Of a stretch of DNA of 64,000 bases, positions 31,710 through 41,902 are shown piece after piece. The stretch is from Symbiodinium natans (Eukaryota; Sar; Dinophyceae; Suessiales; Symbiodiniaceae): NCBI GenBank assembly GCA_905221605.1, contig CAJNDS010002257.1, positions 287,779 to 351,778 on the forward strand. The letters are read 5' to 3'. The stretch's first letter is position 1. Each line of letters starts with the position of its first letter. The notes below the pieces were generated by a model. The model was not told the DNA's origin and did not search any database. It saw only the letters and a program-made list of their open reading frames with translations. The position numbers and the translations under genes were made by a program.

Positions 31710-34200
31710 GGGGGCTTAAGGATTGTAGACCGTAAACCCTAAACCCTAAACCCCAAACCCTCAACCCCAACCCTAAACCCCAAACCCTAAACCCTAGGTC
31801 AGGGATGTCAGGGTCTGGAGTTAGTTTTTTTATTCAGCTTGGGGAAGGTGGCGGCCCTTCACAGCATTCACAAAGTTCCATGTCGGCATGGAAGTTCATG
31901 GGTACTTAGAACCCCAATTTATATGTCTGCTTATCATCTACTTAAATGACTTAGGGGGGGCATATAAGTGCAGGGATATTTTGTGCGGACAGTGAAAAAT
32001 GCACCATGACATCGACAGATCTTTTGCTTCTTTCGATGTCCGACGGACAACTTCCCAGGTTCGGGAACGTACGGACACAACATAAAAAGTGCTACTGGCT
32101 GTGTTCCCCAAAAAGGGAATAAGGGTACTACTGGGCATCCTAGGCTATGACATCGGCGGACGGCTTCGCTTCGCGTGTGGGGCCGACATCGTTGGCCCTT
32201 TTCCATGGTACCCGATGAGCCGTGACTACTGCAACCTCGCGACCCTCCAAACAGTTCCCTTGGCTACCCGGCTCTAGACTCATAGGCTTTGGAAGGGTTA
32301 CGGAAGGGGTGGGGTACGCGGTGTGGCCGTTGGGTAGGACCCTGAAACCGTCCATCCGTCCGTTCGTCGGTCTCCAAGAACTCAAGAGGAAAGATCCCGG
32401 CCACGTGTCCGCGACGGCGGCTGAAAAGCGCCAAAGACGTGTACTCGACCGAGGTGGAGAGTGATTTCGACCAGGGAATGCAAAAGGCGACACTCGAAAT
32501 CCGTAGGGAGGATCCTTGCCTATAAACGACGACCCTCGAGCCCCTAAACCCTAAGAACCCTAAGCCCTGAACCCTTCTTACTCTCTAACTTCGGAGCCCA
32601 TAGTGTTGAGACTGGGGAGTAAACGAACCTCTTGAAGATGACCTCCGAATGGCACTAACTTCCAGAAACCCCCACAAACAGCCCCCAAAACCTCCCAAAA
32701 CCTGAGCCGTAGATAACCCAATGCAACGAGCCCCCACAAAGGGGCGCGGTAGCACAAAAAAAGGCGTAGAATCCTTGGTATGGGAGGTAGGGCGCCAAGC
32801 CAGAACTAAGGGCTATAGGGTTTAGGGTTTAGGGTCGAGGGTGGGTTTAGGGTTTGGAGTTATAGCATTTAGGGCTCATCGGGCTTGGGCGTAGAGGTCT
32901 TCCCTACCGTGGAGTGGAGAAAGCAAAACATACTTTTTAGTATGATAGGAACCCAGAACCCAGAAAAAGGTACTAAAGTATGGTACTCCACAAGCCAGCC
33001 TTCGGCTTGAAGGGTTCATGATTTGCTTACTGTTGGTGAGTAGGGAGTGGGGGAATGAGGTACCCTACATAATCCGTTAAAGGGTATATATATATATAGG
33101 GGGCCCTAATTCCCTCATTCCCTGCTTTAGCAACCGTAAGTTTCTCCCTCTCAGGGTACTTCTATGGGGTTTACGAAACAAGGGGGACCCCCACTATAGA
33201 TGTCCCACAATGTAGGATTGCCCTTGCAATAAAGACGCCCCTCGTTTCGGAAGCCCCCATATGGGCACTTAGTAGGGTTTAGGGTTATAATCCCTTCAAG
33301 GGTAATTATATACAGGGCCTTAATTCCCTCATTCCCTGCTAACAGTAAGTTGAGGCCTGGTCAGCCCAGGCACCCAGCGCAGGGGCTATCAGCGCAGAGG
33401 CTAGCCTGGGGCGTGAGTTTTTTTTTTTTTTTTTTGGGGGGGGGGGGGGGTTTAGGGTGTAGGTTTAGGGTTTAGGGTTTCGGGTTTGGGGTTCAGGCTT
33501 TAGGGTTTCGGGTTTCGGGTTTAGGGAATCGATCCTTTGGGATCGGGATGTTGGGGTTTTTGGGGCCGTGGTGCTTTCGGTTCAGGGCTCAGGCCAGTTG
33601 CCCACGGGGGAAAGGAGCCCCTCACTCTGGGTCACCAGGCCTTTCAGGTGGGTTTAAGGGTATTGTGGGATGCTGGTAGGCTCAATGAGGGCGTGACAGA
33701 GGACCCTAAACCCTAAAGCCGAAGCCCTCAGCCCCTTTGGGTCACAGCGGGGGCTTTCAAGCTTTTGGGCGTCAGGGGTTTTGGGCTTACGGCTTTCGGG
33801 TTCAGGGCTTGACGGCCTTCGGGTTTTAGGAAGTGGGCGCGAAGGGAAGTTGCAAAGGTCAATATGGCTTTGAATTGGGCTCTTGGGTTCAGGGTTTGGG
33901 GTTGAGGTGCTTGTCTGAGAAGCCAAGTTGCCCTACATGCGAGGATCTGCCTCAACAAAGGGAGCTGTAGCCTGAAAACTGAAAACCCCAACCACCCTAA
34001 ACCCGTCAAATCGTCCGGGCGCCGTAAGAAAAACCCACGCGGCGCGCCTTTAAAAAAGATGCTGGGCATCGCTGCCCCTTTAAAACTCCTCCCTATTACA
34101 ATCATAGAAGCCCCCGGGGCCGTGTAATCAGGATCCCATCCACGCCTCGACTGTTCAGGAGGGGGGGGGGGGGGGGGCCTACACATTAAAGAGGGTCCCA
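31710..34200. other. Long intron-like stretch, few telomeric repeats
   Basis: Holds a degenerate MITE A (about 31889-31960), MITE B copies (33035-33135, 33296-33350), a T-run/G-run junction (33419-33450), short TTTAGGG tracts and unassigned open stretches (32140-32493 minus, 33608-33645 minus). No exon I would defend. Confidence 0.5.
33035..33135. mobile_element. MITE family B, second copy
   Basis: GGTGAGTAGGGAGTGGGGGA at the left, TTCCCTCATTCCCTGC at the right, with a TA microsatellite inside. Confidence 0.6.
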
Positions 34201-34278
34201 CATTAAACCCTAAACCCTAAACCCTAAACCCTAACCCCTAAACCCTAAACCCTAAACCCTAAACCCTAAACCCTAAAC

Positions 34279-34342
34279 AGACTTCGGCCCGGCTGCATTG
34301 TCGCAAGGCCCCAGCATGCGGGCCCTGTGCAGCAGACACAAA
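34279..34342 (-). CDS. Exon inside a CCCTAAA/TTTAGGG pair
   Basis: Acceptor AACCGTCAG|TTTGTG and donor TCT|GTTTAGGG. The frame with correct downstream phase reads FVSAAQGPHAGALRQCSRAE V. Other frames are open. Confidence 0.4.
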
Positions 34343-34346
34343 CTGA

Positions 34347-34545
34347 CGGTTTAGGGTTTAGGGTTTAGGGTTTAGGGTTTAGGGTTTAGGGTTTAGGGTT
34401 TAGGGTTTAGGGTTTAGGGTTTAGGGCTTAGGGCTTAGGGCTTAGGGCTTAGGGTTTAGGGTTTAGGGTTTAGGGTTTAGGGTTTAGGGTTTAGGGTTTA
34501 GGGTTTAGGGTTTAGGGTTTTGGGTTTAGGGTTTTGGGTTTATTT
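34347..34545 (+). repeat. TTTAGGG array
   Basis: About 28 units with an internal GGGCTTA block; partner of CCCTAAA at 34205-34278. Confidence 0.95.
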
Positions 34546-34681
34546 TGCGTTTAAGGGACGAAGGTTTGAGAGTTACCGGTTTCGGGGTTCAGGGTTTACG
34601 GTTTAGGGTTTAGGGTTTGGAGTTCGAGGGCTTAGGGTCTGGTTGAGCCTTAGTTCACCCCCTAAGCCCGAAACCCTAAAC

Positions 34682-34746
34682 CCTTGCACAGCTTTACGCT
34701 CGTGGTGGGGCCGGAGGATGTGATTGTTCTAACCTGCCGCGCCCTT
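34682..34746 (-). CDS. Exon
   Basis: Acceptor CTAAAACAG|A, then RARQVRTITSSGPTTSVKLC K, ending at GG|GTTTAGGG or AAG|GGTTTAGG. Confidence 0.45.
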
Positions 34747-34812
34747 CTGTTTTAGGGTTTAAGGACCTTCAGAACAAGCCCAAGCCCCCCTAAAACGTAG
34801 AAATCCCTCTAC

Positions 34813-34922
34813 AAATTGGCCCGCAGCTTCTGGGGAATCAGTGCTACGCCCTGCTGACCGGTGGCCGACGAGGCAACCCGGCGTAAAGCGCAGGAGGACC
34901 AGCGGCGCGATAAAGAGCCATC
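34813..34922 (-). CDS. Exon, two frames possible
   Basis: Acceptor GGCACACAAG|GATGGC and donor TTT|GTAGAG. Phase continuity favours DGSLSRRWSSCALRRVASSA and on. The alternative frame gives a hydrophobic WLFIAPLVLLRFTPGCLVGH. Cannot be settled here. Confidence 0.35.
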
Positions 34923-34959
34923 CTTGTGTGCCCAGCCTGGCGAGCCCCGGCTCCCTGAA

Positions 34960-35095
34960 CCATCAACCCTGAAACCCTTGAACCCTTCAACCCTTGGACC
35001 CTTAAACCCTTGAACCCTTTAACCCTTGAACCCTTAAACCCTGAAACCCTTAAACCCTTAAACCTTAAACCCGAAACCCTCAACCTTAAACTTCA
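34960..35095 (-). repeat. (AACCCTTGA)n-like array
   Basis: AACCCTTGA and AACCCTTAA units, a 9-bp telomere derivative. Confidence 0.8.
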
Positions 35096-35195
35096 ACCCC
35101 TGAAACATCAACCCTGAACCTTAGACTCTCAACTGAACCTTAGACTCTCAACCTTAAACTTTAAGACCTTAAACTTGAAACCCTAGTCCCCAAAC

Positions 35196-35258
35196 CCGCC
35201 ATAAGAGCTTCACATCAGCGTGTGCGGCTAGGGCGTAGGGCCCAAGGATCATAGGAGA
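35196..35258 (-). CDS. Exon
   Basis: Acceptor AGCCCTAAG|TCTCCT and donor CGG|GTTTGGG bound SPMILGPYALAAHADVKLLW R. Phase 0 at both ends. Confidence 0.45.
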
Positions 35259-35269
35259 CTTAGGGCTTT

Positions 35270-35878
35270 CGGGTTTAGGGTTTAGGGTTTAGGGTTTAGG
35301 GTTTAGGGTTTAGGGTTTAGGGTTTAGGGTTTAGGGTTTAGGGTGCCTCTATGGCTGTTTCTCAAGAATGGGAGCCCCTGAATATGCCGTCCAAACCAGT
35401 AAACTCTGAACCTTGGGTACCCGAATTTCGGGAAACCCCCCGTATGTCTCGCGGCCAAACCGAAATCCAGAACCCCCGCACGTTTCCCAACCTCGTGATC
35501 GCATGGCTCAGCAGCAACTTCTGCCGCACCTCCGAAAATAAGGGGTGTTTTTCCTTTGTTGTTGTTTTTTTTTTTTTCGGGGGGGGGGGGGGGGGTCTCT
35601 TAAATTTAAGGCGATTATATCTATGTGGAATATAAGGGTATAAAAGGGGTACCCCCATTTTTGCAAATGCACACCTAGAGTTTGGGTTTGCGGTTCTTTT
35701 GCCGCTTGGTTTGAAACCCATGCGTACCTCCAAACGACAGTTGGCCCATGGAGTTCAGGGCACTTACCAAGCCAAGCCAGTCTAAACCCACCTAAAACCC
35801 TTGACCTTGCTGATTCGTAAATCGTCATATGGAGTTAAGGGTCGAACCTCATATTCCTAGCGCAAAGTCTGAAAGGGA

Positions 35879-35915
<37 letters not shown>

Positions 35916-36790
35916 CCTACTTCGGAGAACAAGTAAGCCAGAAACCTTGGCCCACCAACTCCAGAACCTACTGTCAGCCAAGAGCCCTTAAGGGCTTTGA
36001 GTTTAGGGTTCGGGTTCGAAGTCTTTCCTTGAAGGCCCCGAAATCTCAGTGTCGCCAAATACGCCATTAAATCTCCCCCATACTAAACACTGAACCCCAA
36101 ACTCCCTAAACCCTAAACCCTTAAACCCTTAAACCCATAAACCATCAACCCAGGAGTTTCAGCCTCAAACCTGAAACCCTAAACCCTGAACCCCGAAGGG
36201 GTTTACCCTCAACTGAAGCCAGGGGCTTTTGGTGTCGATCGCTACTTGGAGGTTCAGGGTACTTCTTAACCCAATTATAAGTGTAGCACAACTCACTTAG
36301 AAGCCCCTTAAGTAACCCAATAGGGTCATAATTGGGTGATAAGTACAGTTAAAACTTGCAGGGGCATCAGGCGGAAAGCCTTAAGTGTTTAGGGTTCAGG
36401 GTGCGTTTAGGGTTCAAAGCTTAGGATGGGTTTAGGGCTTCGTAGGGTTTAGGACTTTAAGCTTAAGCTTCTAACCTTCCTTGCCAGAGAGGGCGAATGC
36501 AGCCGAACCCCCGCCCCAAGTTTATGGTGTTTATAGGCCTTGTAGGGTTTATAGGGCACGATTTTTAGGCTATCGGCATCAAAACCAGCAAGCAGGCTTT
36601 ACTTGCCATAGCATGGCGTTGATATAAAGAAAGCAGAACTGCAATCCCCAGCCATGCATCCCAACTGGACCCCTGAACCCCCGAACCCCTATGAAAAACC
36701 CTCAAACCATAAGCCAACCCTAAACCCCCACTGAACCCCTAAAACCCTCAAACCAGAAACCCCCACTGAACCCCTAAAAACCCTAAACCC
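35270..36790. other. Intron-like stretch
   Basis: Holds a TTTAGGG array (35272-35343), a T-run joined to a G-run (35567-35596), an AT microsatellite (35880-35910), MITE family A (36245-36356) and CCCTAAA spacers. One possible minus exon at about 35440-35535 (VRQKLLLSHAITRLGNVRGF) follows CGGAG; not firm. Confidence 0.5.
36245..36356. mobile_element. MITE family A
   Basis: Left end CTTGGAGGTTCAGGGTACTT intact; right end degraded. Confidence 0.7.
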
Positions 36791-36796
36791 CTACAC

Positions 36797-36883
36797 CCTC
36801 CAAACTCCGTGGCCTCTGAATCTGTCAGCCCGGGCAGCAGCGGCTCGGCTGTAGCCATGGCCCAACGTATGGCTTTGATGTTC
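36797..36883 (-). CDS. Exon
   Basis: Acceptor GAGTTTAG|G, then NIKAIRWAMATAEPLLPGLT DSEATEFG. The donor is unclear: GG|GTGTAGG in phase 2, or a GG-type site two bases earlier that fits the next exon. Confidence 0.5.
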
Positions 36884-36950
36884 CTAAACTCTAAACCCTA
36901 AACCCTAAACCCTAAACCCTAAATCCTAAACCCTAAGGGTTTTGGGTGTC

Positions 36951-37009
36951 GAGACGTCAAAAAGCTCAAGCTTGACAAGCGGACGCGCCAACAGCAGCTG
37001 CGGCCTTTG
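36951..37009 (-). CDS. Exon
   Basis: Acceptor GACGTCAG|CAAAGG, then QRPQLLLARPLVKLELFDV, with a GA donor. The next exon also begins GA. The plus frame is open too. Confidence 0.4.
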
Positions 37010-37051
37010 CTGACGTCACAGCTTCGGCAACCCTCCATGGCCCTTTTCAAG

Positions 37052-37150
37052 ATTCCTCAATCCCTGTTCCCCTAGGAAGAAAGAAGGATCCTTTTTGTTC
37101 ATATGTAAGAAAGCCCATAACCCAAAGAGTAAAAAGGATCCCTAACACTG
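37052..37150 (+). repeat. Direct repeat E, copy 1
   Basis: TCAATCCCTGTTCCCCTAGG ... AAGAAAGCCCATAA ... AAAAAGGATCC recurs at 37563-37665. Confidence 0.75.
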
Positions 37151-37444
37151 ATCGAGATTCCTCCCGTGTTCAAAGTGGAAGGGGCAAGTCAAGATGGGGG
37201 TCTATGAAAAGAAGGGACCTCTGATCTAGTCCCCCCAAAATAGCAGGATTCCCTTCTAAGCAGGACCCCAATCAGGTACTCCGAATGTCGCATCGTAAGC
37301 TCCCAAGTCAAGATGGCGAAACCTGCAGAATCGCATGTCAGTTGGGCCGTAAACTCTCTACATAATGGGCCCCTTTTGGGTAGCCGATGCATAAGGCCTT
37401 CTAACTAACTACTGCTAGGATCCGAGCAAGAGGCCGCGATTTAC

Positions 37445-37514
37445 AGAGCCTCCGAGATGTTCTTTTGATCCAGGCGGTTGGCGCGTCCAGGGGTCTACCA
37501 TCTTCACACCGCAG
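37445..37514 (-). CDS. Exon
   Basis: Acceptor CTTGCTCCCGCAG|C and donor TCT|GTAAAT bound CGVKMVDPWTRQPPGSKEHL GGS. Phase 0 exit into 36951. Another frame is open, but its phase fails downstream. Confidence 0.45.
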
Positions 37515-37562
37515 CTGCGGGAGCAAGAGAGCTCTTCGGATTCCTGTGGGGTTTAGGATTTA

Positions 37563-37665
37563 CTTAATCCCTGTTGCCCTAGGAAAAAGAAAAAAGGATC
37601 CTTGTTGTTCGTATATAAGAAAGCCCATAAGCCAAAAAGAAAAAAGGATCCCGAAAACTGATTTA
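37563..37665 (+). repeat. Direct repeat E, copy 2
   Basis: About 515 bp right of copy 1. Confidence 0.75.
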
Positions 37666-37741
37666 GGGCCTCGACCAAGCCCTACCTCCAAACCCTGAGC
37701 CCCAAACCCTAAACCCTAAGCCCTGAACACAAAGCCCTAAC

Positions 37742-37794
37742 CCCCGTATCTACAATGCCTGGATCCGAGAGGCCCCCTGCGCCGCGAAACAAAG
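37742..37794 (-). CDS. Exon
   Basis: Pyrimidine-rich acceptor CCCTCAACGCAG|CT, then LFRGAGGLSDPGIVDTG, with a donor GGG|GTTAGGG. Phase 1 entry fits 38398. Confidence 0.5.
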
Positions 37795-38397
37795 CTGCGT
37801 TGAGGGCGGTTTTGTGTCGGGGTTAGGCTTAGGGTTTAGGCTTTCTCAGGATTTGGGATTCAGGGTTTGGGTTGAGGCCTTAGGGGGTAGTGGTCCAGGA
37901 ATAGCTGTTTTTGAGAGGGGAGGGCAGCTTGGGGGGGGGGGAGTGGGTGGCCGGTCGTACCCAGCAGCACAGCCGAAGCATTTCGACACTTCGGCTGACA
38001 AAACTGTAGTGCGGCGACCAGAGGACTCAAAACTTGGTGCGCTTAAAACAACGGGGGTTTCCGACATGAACGGTGCCTCATTGGGGTCCTTATGTTAGGA
38101 GTCGCCTATTTTCGTAAACCCCCACTTGGAAAACGTCCTGTTTAACAGGTCGTCGGCGGGCACTCTCTTGTCACCGTGGCCCCGCTTTGCAAGCTGTTGC
38201 TGTGGCTTTTTGCCCAGCGGCGTGAGGAATCCCCTCTCCCTGCTGTTAACTCCCCCCATACTTGTATATAAGAACAATCACGGGAGTATGGGGGGAGGAA
38301 GGGGGGAGGGGGGGTGGGGGGTGGGTGGGGGGGGGGGGGGGGGGGGGGGGCGACCTCCTATGCATCGGCTTGCACAGCATTGAACAGCCCTATACAC

Positions 38398-38485
38398 TCT
38401 TTAAAGTGGAGCTTCTCTCCCAGCTCATGTGCTCGCTGGCCTGGGCAGCCAAGGATGCGGCAACCAGCACACTTCCATCTGCTAC
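38398..38485 (-). CDS. Exon, Ala/Ser-rich helix
   Basis: Acceptor AGCAAAGAG|GTAGCA, then VADGSVLVAASLAAQASEHM SWERSSTLK, with a donor A|GTGTAT, phase 1. The plus frame is also open. Confidence 0.45.
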
Positions 38486-38492
38486 CTCTTTG

Positions 38493-38600
38493 CTTAAGAA
38501 CCCCCAAAAAATAGAAGATATTCTTTCTTATACGAGTATAAGAACCCCAAAAAACACAAAAACAATAATCCCTATACTACCCTTATAAGAAAGAGTTCTT
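38493..38600 (-). repeat. Dispersed repeat D, copy 2
   Basis: Inverted relative to 1229-1325; followed by a T-run joined to a G-run (38599-38622). Confidence 0.7.
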
Positions 38601-38784
38601 TTTTTTTTGGGGGGGGGGGGGGTTCTGAAGCAATTAGTCGTCTGGTAGGTCGAGGAAGGAGACTTGGCTTGCATACACTATACACAAAAAGGGCCCATAC
38701 TTCGGATCCCTTTAACTCCCTGAAAACAAGGGTAAGGGGCCATACTAAAGGGCCCATATTTCCTTATATTCGTTTATTGGTTGC

Positions 38785-38854
38785 GTCTGGCGGCAGCAGA
38801 CGGAACGCAAGATTCATCAGGTTTGCAGCGAAGGCATCGTTTCCTGTGCGGGCT
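38785..38854 (-). CDS. Exon beside a TTTAGGG tract
   Basis: Acceptor CCCCCGCAG|A, then ARTGNDAFAANLMNLAFRLL PPD, with a GC donor GAC|GCAACC. Phase 0 exit fits the next exon. Confidence 0.5.
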
Positions 38855-38955
38855 CTGCGGGGGTTTAGGGTTTAGGGCTGCATGATGCAAAGGATGGCCC
38901 CACTTAGTGGGAGTGGTTTTGGGGGCTCGTGTCTTGGGCTTAGGGTTTACTGGCC

Positions 38956-39037
38956 GGTTCTGAGTAGGGAATGCGGGAAGAGGTACCCCACGTCCCGCTC
39001 GTACGGTACCTCATTCCCCCATTCCCTACTGAGAACC
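38956..39037. mobile_element. MITE family B
   Basis: Inverted ends GGTTCTGAGTAGGGAATG and CATTCCCTACTGAGAACC, with GGTACC inner repeats. 82 bp. Related copies at 33035-33135 and (partial) 33296-33350. Confidence 0.7.
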
Positions 39038-39474
39038 AGGGGGTTTAGGATTGGGAAAGGGTCTTCGGACTGCACACGGAGCCCTAAGCACTCTGAAACA
39101 TAAACCCTCAACCCCCGAAACCACGCACCCTGAGCCCTGAACACCGTGACGCCGAAACCCCAAACCCGAACACCCCGTGAAGGGTAAACCACGAAACCCA
39201 AAGCCATAACACCATAGTCCTTCGTTCCGGCTTAGCCCCTTTTTTGTCGATACAAGGTTCGACGGCTTAGGATACGCGGGACCCCCTAAACCCTAAACCA
39301 AGCAGTCCTGAACCCTGTACCCTAAACCCTAAACCCTATACCCCAAACCCTATACCCTATACCCTGAACCCTATACCCTAAACCCTAAACACTATACCCT
39401 AAACCCTAAACCCTAAACCCCAATCCCCAAAAAGTCCTGAAACCCTGAGCCCCAAACCCCCAAAAGTCAACCAC

Positions 39475-39520
39475 CTCCCTGGCCTGCCGTCCAGGTGCTG
39501 TAGCCTCGGCAGTGGTTCCA
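39475..39520 (-). CDS. Possible exon
   Basis: Acceptor TTTTGAGTAG|T, then GTTAEATAPGRQARE, with a donor GAG|GTGGTT. It abuts the 39533 tandem repeat, from which it seems separate. Confidence 0.35.
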
Positions 39521-39532
39521 CTACTCAAAAGG

Positions 39533-39838
39533 CCCAGTGAACTTTGGGCCCTTTTTTAAAGAGTAGAATGAGTAGGTTTAGGGTTTAGGGAAGTTTGGGC
39601 CCATTTTTTAAAGTAGAATGAGTAGGTTTAGGGTTTAGGGAAGTTTGGCCCCTTTTTTTTAAAGTAGAATGAGTAGTAAGGGCTTAGGGAAGTTTGGGCC
39701 TCTTTAAAGTCCAGTGAGTAGTAAGGGTTTGGGGAAGCTTCGGCCTTGCTTTAAAGTCGAATGAGTATGCGAAGGGTTTGGGGAAGTTTGGGCCTTTTTT
39801 GAAAGTCGAATGAGTATACGAAGGGTTCAGGGTCTCTA
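39533..39838 (+). repeat. Composite tandem repeat, six units of about 50 bp
   Basis: Each unit reads AAGTTTGGGCCC-TTTTTTAAAG-TAGAATGAGTA followed by a short TTTAGGG, GGGTTTGGGG or GGGCTTAGGG end, so a telomeric segment is part of the repeated unit. Confidence 0.85.
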
Positions 39839-39856
39839 GGGTTTTCTGAGGTCATC

Positions 39857-39914
39857 CCCCCAAGAAGCGGCCCAGTGGTTCAGGATTACACGGCAGGGGC
39901 TCGGAAGTCGCTCT
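39857..39914 (-). CDS. Possible exon with reversed telomeric flanks
   Basis: Acceptor GTTCCAG|A, then ERLPSPCRVILNHWAASWG, with a GA donor. Phase 2 entry agrees with the 40114 exon. CCCTAAA lies on the right here, opposite to most exons. Confidence 0.35.
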
Positions 39915-40113
39915 CTGGAACCCTGGACCCCTAAAACCTGAACCCTAAAACCCTAAGCCCTAAACCCTAAACCCTAAACCCTAAACCCTAAACCCTAAAC
40001 CCCAAGCCCTAAACCCCAAGCCCTAAACCCCAAGCCCTAAACCCTACAGCAGAGTTTCGGGTTTAAGGTCCAGAGCGAAGGGCTAAAACCTGAACCCTAA
40101 CACCTAAACTCAC

Positions 40114-40197
40114 AGGATCCAGCAGGGTGAGTCCCGATCGAAGCAACCATGTGCAGCAAGGTCGCAATCGTCGCTCAGGATGTCAACGTCGCCCATC
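40114..40197 (-). CDS. Exon with consensus GTGAGT donor
   Basis: Acceptor CTCCTGCCAAG|G and donor CCT|GTGAGT bound MGDVDILSDDCDLAAHGCFD RDSPCWI. Acidic, Cys-containing. Exit phase 2 fits the next exon. The ATG directly after the acceptor could be a start. Confidence 0.5.
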
Positions 40198-40469
40198 CTT
40201 GGCAGGAGAGAGAAGGTATCAGGGTACTCTAAACCCTAAACCCTAAACCCTGGTGTCGCCATCCGGCGCAATATTCGCATGGTTCGCGCAGCGCGAACCA
40301 CAAACCTAAACCCGACCCCCCATGTCCGCCAATTTCTTGTCGAGCGGAGAGAGCTACTATAATCGTGATAAACCTGAACACCAAGACCCTAAACCCCTTA
40401 ACCCCTAAATCCTCTCTCTCTCTCTCTCTCTCTCTTCGGTGTGGGAAGGGCCGGGGGGGGGAAGGGGGG

Positions 40470-40612
40470 GGGAAGGGTGGGGGGAAGGGAAGGGTTTGGG
40501 GGAAGGGTGGGGGGAAGGGTGGGGGGAAGGGTGGGGGGAAGGGTGGGGGGAAGGGTGGGGGGAAGGGTGGGGGGAAGGGTGGGGGGTAGGGTGCGGGGAA
40601 GGGTGGGGCAGC
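40470..40612 (+). repeat. (GGGTGGGGGGAA)n minisatellite
   Basis: Twelve-base G-rich unit, about nine copies in the best part; quadruplex-prone on one strand. Confidence 0.9.
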
Positions 40613-40729
40613 GGCAACACCTAAAACCAAATCGAATTTTCAGGGCTTCGAAGTTAGAGGGGCCTAGGGTTTAGGGCTTCAAGAAAACTCGCAAACACCC
40701 TCAACTCCACTTGCACACCCAGGCATCAC

Positions 40730-40822
40730 CAGCAACCGCTCGGAGTTGCCCAGGCGCGCGATGGCCTGTCCTGAGTAGCTGAGAGCAACCCTGAGCCCGA
40801 AAAGTCCAAGCTCCGGCAGCGT
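40730..40822 (-). CDS. Possible exon
   Basis: After CATGAAG, the frame TLPELGLFGLRVALSYSGQA IARLGNSERLL is open to a donor CTG|GTGATG. An in-frame ATG lies two codons upstream, at 40828. Confidence 0.4.
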
Positions 40823-40861
40823 CTTCATGAAACAAAGCACCCCGCATAGGATACCTTGCTA

Positions 40862-40993
40862 CAGGGCCATATGGGCCATATGGGCCACATGGGCCATATG
40901 GGCCATATGGGCCATATGGGCCATATGGGCCATATGGGCTAATATGGGGAATATGGGCTGTATGGGCCAGATGGGCCAGATGGGCCAGATGGG
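40862..40993 (+). repeat. (GGGCCATAT)n satellite
   Basis: About 13 copies with variants at the right. Self-complementary core GGGCCATATGGGCC. Confidence 0.9.
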
Positions 40994-40994
40994 C

Positions 40995-41110
40995 CCTTTA
41001 AAAGGGGGGAGGGCGGAGGGGGGGCAGGGCGGAGGGGGGGCAGGGCGGAGGGGGGGCAGGGCGGAGGGGGGAGGGGGGGCAGGGCGGAAGGGGGAGGGGG
41101 GGAGGCGGGG
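40995..41110 (+). repeat. (GGGCAGGGCGGAGGGG)n minisatellite
   Basis: G-rich units of about 16-17 bp. Confidence 0.85.
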
Positions 41111-41473
41111 TCAAGAGGGAAGGGAGCTGCTTTTGCAGTGAGGGGGTGGAGGGGGGTATGGGGTTTAGGTGTTTAGAGCAGATCTGCTGAGCTGGTGGTG
41201 CTCCAAGCCTTAGCCTGGGCTGTTCAGGGTTGCAGGGTTTCCTGATGCACGCGGACACGTACCGTCTGCTAAGGCATGCGAACAGGTCGTAGGTTTGGGG
41301 ATTTAGGTAGTTCTCTAGATTAGGGTCCCTTTGTGGGTACCCATTAATTATAAGGCGGCACCCGTTACAAAGGATCCAAAAAAATGACCCCAATTTCGGA
41401 AACTACCCATTTAGGGTTCTAGGGTTTAGGGTTTAATCATGGTTGGGGGCTACGTCCTCCAGCAGCCAGTAGC

Positions 41474-41544
41474 CTGAGAAGAAAGCAGCTTGCATTGTTG
41501 TATGAATTGCTTTCGCCTTTCCAGCACAGCATAGATCCCCATAG
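41474..41544 (-). CDS. Possible exon
   Basis: Acceptor GCCCTAAG|CT, then MGIYAVLERRKQFIQQCKLL SSQ, with a GC donor CAG|GCTACTG. Amphipathic helix likely. Confidence 0.4.
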
Positions 41545-41902
41545 CTTAGGGCACGAAGTGGTGCCTGGAACTCTTCGAAGAACCTCTAAGACTCTAAGAC
41601 CATAATTCAAAACCCTCCACAACCTTGACAATCAGGGGAATCCGTGAATCAAGGCTTTAATCCGAGGGTTGGAATGTCTGCACCAATCCGCCGCAACCCT
41701 ACTGGGAGCCCCACACCGACACTCACTCGCACTGAGTCGACTTTCGACAAAAAAAACACACCCAAAAACCTGAACCCCAAGCCTAACGCCCTGAACCAAG
41801 ATCCTAACCCAAAACCTTAAACCACAAGCCTTAAAGAAGCCAAAGACCCCAACCCCACGTCGTAAACCCCAAGCCCTAAAAGCCTAAACCCTAAGCGCTT
41901 GC

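Noticed and set aside
40229-41393. Pro-rich and Gly-rich frames on both strands
   Set aside because: They follow the G-rich minisatellites.
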